NCBI GenBank assembly: GCA_965198675.1
Contig: OZ240666.1
Span: 2,170,001 to 2,234,000 of the forward strand
Origin: Prochloron sp965198675
GTDB taxonomy: Bacteria > Cyanobacteriota > Cyanobacteriia > Cyanobacteriales > Prochloraceae
DNA length: 64,000 nucleotides
Direction: 5' to 3'
Below are positions 59,693 through 64,000 of the stretch, piece after piece (position 1 is the stretch's first letter; each line of letters starts with the position of its first letter). A program made the translations under genes and the position numbers. Below the pieces are notes generated by a model. The model ran no database searches. It saw nothing but the letters and a program-made list of their open reading frames with translations, and was not told the DNA's origin.

Positions 59693-61683
59693 ATCTTTGC
59701 GTCTTTGCGCCTTTGCGCGAAACCTAAACTATAATTAAAAGAGAGCAACTTTAGCCATAATGCAGGATAATTAACCTCCAACCAAGGTTGTAACTTCTCC
59801 AACAACTTAGGAAACCATCCCATGAGGAGAAAACCGATGAAAGCGTCCCAAGTAAAAGCCAAATAAGACCCAACCCAACGAAGCATATCTTTACTCCCGG
59901 CCATTTCCCAAATCCAGCCAATCAAAGCCGGATTTTGCAGCGCTGCTTTCAGTGCTAAGCGGTTAAAAAGTAGCCACCCTGTCCTATCTTTAATGAAAGT
60001 ATCCCCTACTTCCAAAGGTTCATCAGCAAGGACACCAAAGAAAGTGTTCAACATAGCATTAATGCGTTGGGGAGGCAAAGTTTTCCCTGTAGGTACCATC
60101 ATACCTTTAGAGAATAACCAGGTAACAGCAATATTGCTCTGATAAGCACGAATTTGATTTAAATGTTCTGCTCCCAGAAAGTCATGTTTGAGGGCAATAT
60201 CTAATAAAGTAGTTAAACGAGCTAAATTTCTCACCAAAGAACCAAACCCGGTAAAAACCAAAGGAGACTGAAGGGAAGCAGCATCCCCAATAGCAAGGAG
60301 TCGGTCAAAAGCAACAGTGCGATCCCCACTTCCCACACTATAATAACCGGGAATATAACCAAAAGTAGCCTTCCCCCACACCAACTTATCCATGTCACAA
60401 CGACGATACTCTGGTAAAATGGTAAAGAAATCCTCATACATCTCTAATAAAGAACCAGGATTATCCCGATGAACTTGGTGGTAGTGAAAGAGATAAACAG
60501 TCAACTCTCCATCCTTACCAGGAAATAACTCCCAAATCAACTGTCTCCCCCGAGAGATATCCCCGTGGGAATTGAGTACATCCCCATAACGAGAATCCCA
60601 AACTTCTGGGGCAAAACCTTCCTTAATTATACCTCCTACCGTAGGACAAACACTATCAAAAGTCCGTTCACCATTCAATTGCCAAGCAATAGGAGAAGCA
60701 GTTCCCATCGCATCCATCAACAACCTTCCCTTAGCCTGTATTGGTTCTCCAGTAGACAAATTTACCATCTGCACCCTCACCCCCTGGGAACCAATATCAG
60801 CCCGGATAAACTCCGTCCGATCCCATATTTCCCCACCAGCGTCACACAACTTAATGGCGCAAAGTTCAAGTAATTTTTGCGTATCGATAGCCACATTGAG
60901 AACAGTGGGGGTATGTAAAACAGATGCCTTCAAATGAGGAGGATTATTCCCATCAAAGAACTTACTGAAACCATCTAAATACTCAGCCCCTATAACACTA
61001 GCAAATTCAGCTTCTGTAAATAAACCCAAATCAATTAAACTTTGAAACTCAGAACGAGAAATATTCCACTCCCGGTTCATTCTCCCAAAACTCAACCGTT
61101 CCACCAATAGTACCCGATAACCTCTCAGGGACATCACTGCTCCGTGGATCGCCCCCAGAGCGCCACCGATATAAATAAGGTCATAATCAGAACTAAAATT
61201 CTCCCCTTCTTGCTCATAGACTACCTGTTTCGGTTGTTGAGGATTACGAACACTTTCCCGCCAACGCTTTTCCCACCAATAGACTCGGTTCAGATCCTGT
61301 TCCCCCTGGGGCATTTTCTGAAAGTAACGGACAGTTTCCGGGTAATAGGGAGTGAGTGCATCAAAAATAGACTGCTGGGACAAATCTATCTCTGGAGGTT
61401 CGGGATATTCCTGAGGAAAACGGTTCCGAACCTCAGTAGTTAACCCTTGACAGATTTTACCAGCACCAGGAATAGACTTTTCACACCATTGAAAGACCTT
61501 CAGGTAGGTAGTGCGCTGTAAAGACCAGACAAAGAGGGAAAGTTCCCCCTGGGGAAATTGGAGAAGAATACCGTCCGGTCTCACCACTTTCTGCCCCCTA
61601 GGAGGTGTCCATTCTGCTTGTAACCAGTTGCAGACAGCAGGGGTATCAGGGGTAGGGACTTCGAGATAGAGAATTTCTTTCAT
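59689..61683 (-). CDS. cruA: CruA-type lycopene cyclase
   Basis: 664 residues. An FAD-binding Rossmann motif (DLIYIGGALGAIHGAVMSLRG, then YRVLLVERLSF) sits near residue 170, preceded by a long N-terminal extension. The family signature NREWNISRSEFQSLIDLGLF follows, with GDAASLQSPLVFTGFGSLVR (FAD-binding loop) and a hydrophobic C-terminal part. CruA cyclises lycopene for beta-carotene synthesis at the membrane. CruP is the alternative relative. The last residues (AQRRKDAKM) are encoded by repeats, so the natural C-terminus has been altered. Confidence 0.82.
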   Translation of the reverse strand: MKEILYLEVPTPDTPAVCNWLQAEWTPPRGQKVVRPDGILLQFPQGELSLFVWSLQRTTYLKVFQWCEKSIPGAGKICQGLTTEVRNRFPQEYPEPPEIDLSQQSIFDALTPYYPETVRYFQKMPQGEQDLNRVYWWEKRWRESVRNPQQPKQVVYEQEGENFSSDYDLIYIGGALGAIHGAVMSLRGYRVLLVERLSFGRMNREWNISRSEFQSLIDLGLFTEAEFASVIGAEYLDGFSKFFDGNNPPHLKASVLHTPTVLNVAIDTQKLLELCAIKLCDAGGEIWDRTEFIRADIGSQGVRVQMVNLSTGEPIQAKGRLLMDAMGTASPIAWQLNGERTFDSVCPTVGGIIKEGFAPEVWDSRYGDVLNSHGDISRGRQLIWELFPGKDGELTVYLFHYHQVHRDNPGSLLEMYEDFFTILPEYRRCDMDKLVWGKATFGYIPGYYSVGSGDRTVAFDRLLAIGDAASLQSPLVFTGFGSLVRNLARLTTLLDIALKHDFLGAEHLNQIRAYQSNIAVTWLFSKGMMVPTGKTLPPQRINAMLNTFFGVLADEPLEVGDTFIKDRTGWLLFNRLALKAALQNPALIGWIWEMAGSKDMLRWVGSYLAFTWDAFIGFLLMGWFPKLLEKLQPWLEVNYPALWLKLLSFNYSLGFAQRRKDAKM

Positions 61684-61763
61684 GTCTGTGTTCTATTTTA
61701 ACCAAAGTGTGCTAAACTTGCCGACACTAAATTATTAGAAGCGTTAACAAAAGTTAACAGACC

Positions 61764-61997
61764 ATGGATTATACCATTCCCACCACAGTTGAAGAAATCC
61801 TCGCGTTACGAGAGAGCGCCGTAAACGCAGAATTGCTTGCAGCAGCCATGGCAGGTGTGGTAGAAATTGCTCGTCGATCCGGTAAATCTCTAGAAGAGCT
61901 GACAGCTGAGGTGTTAGAGGAGGATGAGATTTTAGATCCGGTAGAAAGACGCTGGTTGAGTAATATGGTAGCACAAGCTTGGACAATTTTATCGTAG
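61764..61997 (+). CDS. Conserved hypothetical, 77 residues
   Basis: Acidic helical protein (YTIPTTVEEILALRESAVNA, EIARRSGKSLEELTAEVLEE, DPVERRWLSNMVAQAW). It looks like a real cyanobacterial small protein, but I cannot name the family. Divergent from cruA, 80 bases apart. The TAG stop is formed by the GTAGGG start of a REP-A repeat. Confidence 0.65.
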   Translation: MDYTIPTTVEEILALRESAVNAELLAAAMAGVVEIARRSGKSLEELTAEVLEEDEILDPVERRWLSNMVAQAWTILS

Positions 61998-62013
61998 GGT
62001 GGGCATGGCCCAC
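61994..62013. repeat. REP-A palindrome, copy 8; supplies a stop codon
   Basis: GTAGGGTGGGC-ATG-GCCCACC. The TAG (61995-61997) ends the preceding gene. Confidence 0.85.
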
Positions 62014-62087
62014 CAACCCCCGCGAATGAATTGCGGGCTAACTTATAAAACCCCTGGTTTGGTTTCAATATTACCCAGTGGAAACTG

Positions 62088-62153
62088 TAGTTGGGTTGAG
62101 ATACGAAACCCAACAGCGCAAACCCACTGGGTACTACGGTAAACCAAACCTAC
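62088..62153. repeat. GTAGTTGGGTTG palindrome
   Basis: TAGTTGGGTTGAGATACGAA followed by ACCCAAC and, further on, ACCAAACCTAC; related to 47699-47772. Confidence 0.7.
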
Positions 62154-62227
62154 TTCATTATTGTCTTCTATAAATTTTTCCTGTTCCTGCCTCCTCTAAG
62201 CTAATATTGTTTTGTAGTCTGAAAGTT

Positions 62228-62608
62228 TTACGGAATATTTGTCGAACTTCCTTGAAGAACTATAACACCACTATCTGTTACAAACCATGTTCCACTACCT
62301 ACGTTCCACAGTTTACCATTCCCATTATAGCGCTCTAAAGAGAAATCACCATTTTCCTTGAGAAAATAAATAACAAGCGCATCTAAATGATACACTCTGC
62401 AAGAGTATTCTGAACTGTCATAATTGGGTTCAGAAGTGTAAACTCATTTACCAACAACTTTATTTTTTAAGGACTGTTTATTAGAATCCTTTAAAGTGCG
62501 TGCTGGAGGAGTTGTAGATGTATTCTCATTTGGTATACAACCCGCCAGAGCAGCATGACCATAAATGGTTGCAGCATATAAAAGTCAAGCAAATACTCCC
62601 TTTTTCAT
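62228..62608 (-). pseudogene. Secreted lipoprotein-like gene with two in-frame TGA codons
   Basis: From ATG 62608 (Shine-Dalgarno GGAGG just upstream) one frame of 127 codons runs to TAA 62228, broken by TGA at codons 8 (62585-62587) and 55 (62444-62446). The peptide is MKKGVFA(stop)LLYAATIYGHAALAGC, a lipobox signal, then KVVGK(stop)VYTSEPNYDSSEY, DALVIYFLKENGDFSLERYN and KLWNVGSGTWFVTDSGVIVL. Trp fits both stop positions (GKW is common in lipocalin-like strands). The open frame between stops argues for recent loss. Confidence 0.7.
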
Positions 62609-62649
62609 GGTGTTTCCTCCCATTTGACTATAGTGACACTTTTGTTTGT

Positions 62650-62682
62650 TTCACGGAGAACGCCGGCAGCGCGGAGAGGGTT
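62650..62682. repeat. Dispersed CGCAGAG-type repeat, degenerate
   Basis: TTTCACGGAGAACGCCGGCA followed by GCGCGGAGAGGG, a diverged copy. Confidence 0.55.
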
Positions 62683-62738
62683 TAAGAGGGAACGGGGAAT
62701 AGCCCACCGCGCTCCTACGTTACGCTAACACACCCAAT

Positions 62739-63122
62739 TTATCTCAATTGAGCCATCATAGTAGCTTCATCCCAATAAGAACGAACCTGTTGAATTTTAC
62801 CAGCTTCATTAATTGTAAATAAACTAATTCCTTCAGCAGTAGCAGTTTTGCCATTTTTAGCAACTACCGTCATGGTCCATTTAGCTGTTGCTTCATTACT
62901 GGCAATAAAGAGATAGTCTTGGGAAAGCTCTAACTTAGCAAAAAAGCGAGACATTATGGCAAAGAATTCTTGGGCATTCTCATGGATTTTTTTACCAGGG
63001 CTATCCACTGGATCGTAAATGAGGGCATCGAGTGCAAAAATTGCCAACCACCCCTCAGCATTCATGGCTTCCATGTTGGCAAAATAAGTCTGGACAAGGT
63101 TTTGAATTATTTCTTTTGACAT
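62739..63122 (-). CDS. SnoaL/NTF2-like protein
   Basis: 127 residues with an NTF2-like cone fold pattern: IQNLVQTYFANMEAMNAEGW, LDALIYDPVDSPGKKIH (pocket Asp), ATAKWTMTVVAKNGKTATAE, GKIQQVRSYWDEATMM. Small ligand-binding or isomerase-type proteins; substrate unknown. It is 147 bases from ctaB on the same strand. Confidence 0.88.
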   Translation of the reverse strand: MSKEIIQNLVQTYFANMEAMNAEGWLAIFALDALIYDPVDSPGKKIHENAQEFFAIMSRFFAKLELSQDYLFIASNEATAKWTMTVVAKNGKTATAEGISLFTINEAGKIQQVRSYWDEATMMAQLR

Positions 63123-63245
63123 TGTTTGACAAATTAGTTCAAAAAATTATCTATATTCATCTGCTCCCGCCAAGGGCGGGACGCCAAAGGCGGTTGCTTC
63201 GCAAAGCTTCGCAATTATCTGCGGTTCAAAACATCAGATGACAGG

Positions 63246-63268
63246 TGGTGGGCAATGCCCACCCTACA
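63246..63268. repeat. REP-A palindrome, copy 9
   Basis: TGGTGGGC-AAT-GCCCACCCTAC, directly after the ctaB stop codon on the minus strand. Confidence 0.85.
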
Positions 63269-64000
63269 CTATGGCAATAGACTATCTACCACCATACCAG
63301 TACACAATAACATCATGTAGAGAATGGAATACTTAAACAAAGAGCGGGCCAATTCCTTATTAGAAGGTTCTTGTTTCAATTGCCATACTTTGCGCAGAAA
63401 AATACCTCCCAAAAACAAAGCAATTATGCCATAAACTATCCCGGAAGCTTCCAAAGGATACACCAATAATAAGGTATAAGGAACAGTCAAGAGGGTATAA
63501 AGCCAAATTTGATTGACCGTACATTTTTCCCCAGCTACTACAGGGAGCATGGGTACTCCTACTTGAGCGTAATCTTCTTTAATTATTAAAGATAAGGCCC
63601 AGAAATGAGGTGGAGTCCAGAGGAAAACTATCCCAAACAACACCCAGGGAGTCCAACTCAAGTCCCCAGTAACCGCAGCCCAACCTACTAAGGGGGGAAT
63701 AGCACCCGCAGCACCACCAATAACGATGTTTTGCACGGTATGACGTTTGAGGAGATGGGTATAGATTACCATGTAAAAAACAATGCCAGAGATAGCTAAG
63801 AGGGCTGCTAAGAAATTGACAAAGACTGTTAGAATGGTAAAGGAAAGAACACCTAAAATAATGGCAAAAATGAGAGCGTGACGGGGCTGCACTCGACCGT
63901 CAGGAATGGGACGAGACCTAGTGCGCAGCATTTCATAGTCTATGTCTTGGTCGTAAATGCAGTTGAACGTTTGGGCTGAAGCTGAAGCTAAAGTGCCCCC
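63269..64000 (-). CDS. ctaB: Protoheme IX farnesyltransferase (heme O synthase), 5' part outside window
   Basis: 244 codons are open to the right edge, with the N-terminus beyond it. The UbiA-type motif NCIYDQDIDYEMLRTRSRPI (NxxxDxxxD) near the edge and the second motif WTPPHFWALSLIIKEDYAQ are typical of CtaB. It farnesylates heme B to heme O for cytochrome oxidase in the membrane. Eight or nine helices follow. The cytochrome oxidase genes are not in the window. Confidence 0.95.
   Translation of the reverse strand, partial: GGTLASASAQTFNCIYDQDIDYEMLRTRSRPIPDGRVQPRHALIFAIILGVLSFTILTVFVNFLAALLAISGIVFYMVIYTHLLKRHTVQNIVIGGAAGAIPPLVGWAAVTGDLSWTPWVLFGIVFLWTPPHFWALSLIIKEDYAQVGVPMLPVVAGEKCTVNQIWLYTLLTVPYTLLLVYPLEASGIVYGIIALFLGGIFLRKVWQLKQEPSNKELARSLFKYSILYMMLLCTGMVVDSLLP

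Noticed and set aside
62228..62608. Genome-wide TGA-to-Trp recoding
   Set aside because: Several intact genes (UbiA, helicase, mnmA, AAA ATPase) end at TGA in their normal position.

Overview
The window comes from a cyanobacterium, most likely a filamentous or colony-forming one with a repeat-rich, eroding genome. The evidence is psbA at the left edge, a CruA-type lycopene cyclase, the clpR-clpP pair, DUF3143 and DUF1822 proteins, a type IV pilin, many GCGATCGC (HIP1) sites, and abundant short palindromes between genes. No tRNA or rRNA gene and no CRISPR array was seen.

Layout. 0-3.3 kb: psbA 3' end, an Uma2 nuclease, a DUF5615 toxin remnant, a glycosyltransferase and a ParB-like protein. 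3.4-12.4 kb: the most unusual part, a co-directional cluster of an AfsA-like (butyrolactone synthase family) gene, an ICMT-like membrane methyltransferase, an SDR-fold protein lacking its catalytic Tyr/Lys pair, a large PEP-synthase/rifampin-phosphotransferase-like enzyme and a UbiA-type prenyltransferase. The first gene is cut by an antisense group II intron (3809-6340), and removing the intron restores the frame exactly. The large phosphotransferase gene has one in-frame TAA. 12.8-26.5 kb: OmpA-domain fragment, ilvE, M61 peptidase, HAD phosphatase, a sulfatase fragment fused to a TnpB fragment, a histidine kinase, a methyltransferase, two Ser/Thr kinases and mnmA. 26.5-36.7 kb: SPOR-like protein, NAD(P)HX repair enzyme, clpR-clpP, recN, an Rpn-like protein and an AarF/UbiB kinase. 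36.7-43.9 kb: IS200/IS605-derived debris, a HTH-DUF1822 protein, a nucleotide-transporter/HEAT/cNMP protein split at a G9 tract, and an MBL-fold protein. 44.2-50.9 kb: cysH, rplI, glycosyltransferases including a SPINDLY-type GT41 protein, and a pilin. 51-64 kb: a HigBA pair, a double-domain ABC permease, an AAA ATPase plus TOPRIM-like partner, a UvrD-like helicase, cruA, small proteins and ctaB.

Two themes recur. First, broken genes are very common: about 17 truncated, frameshifted or nonsense-interrupted genes, several of them single changes at homopolymers or at TGG/CAG-type codons. Second, dispersed palindromes sit at gene ends, and in at least three cases supply the stop codon (recN, cruA, the gene at 61764). 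Some palindromes lie in frame inside genes (nnrD, the permease linker). All functional statements are by recognition of sequence families, because no database search was possible.
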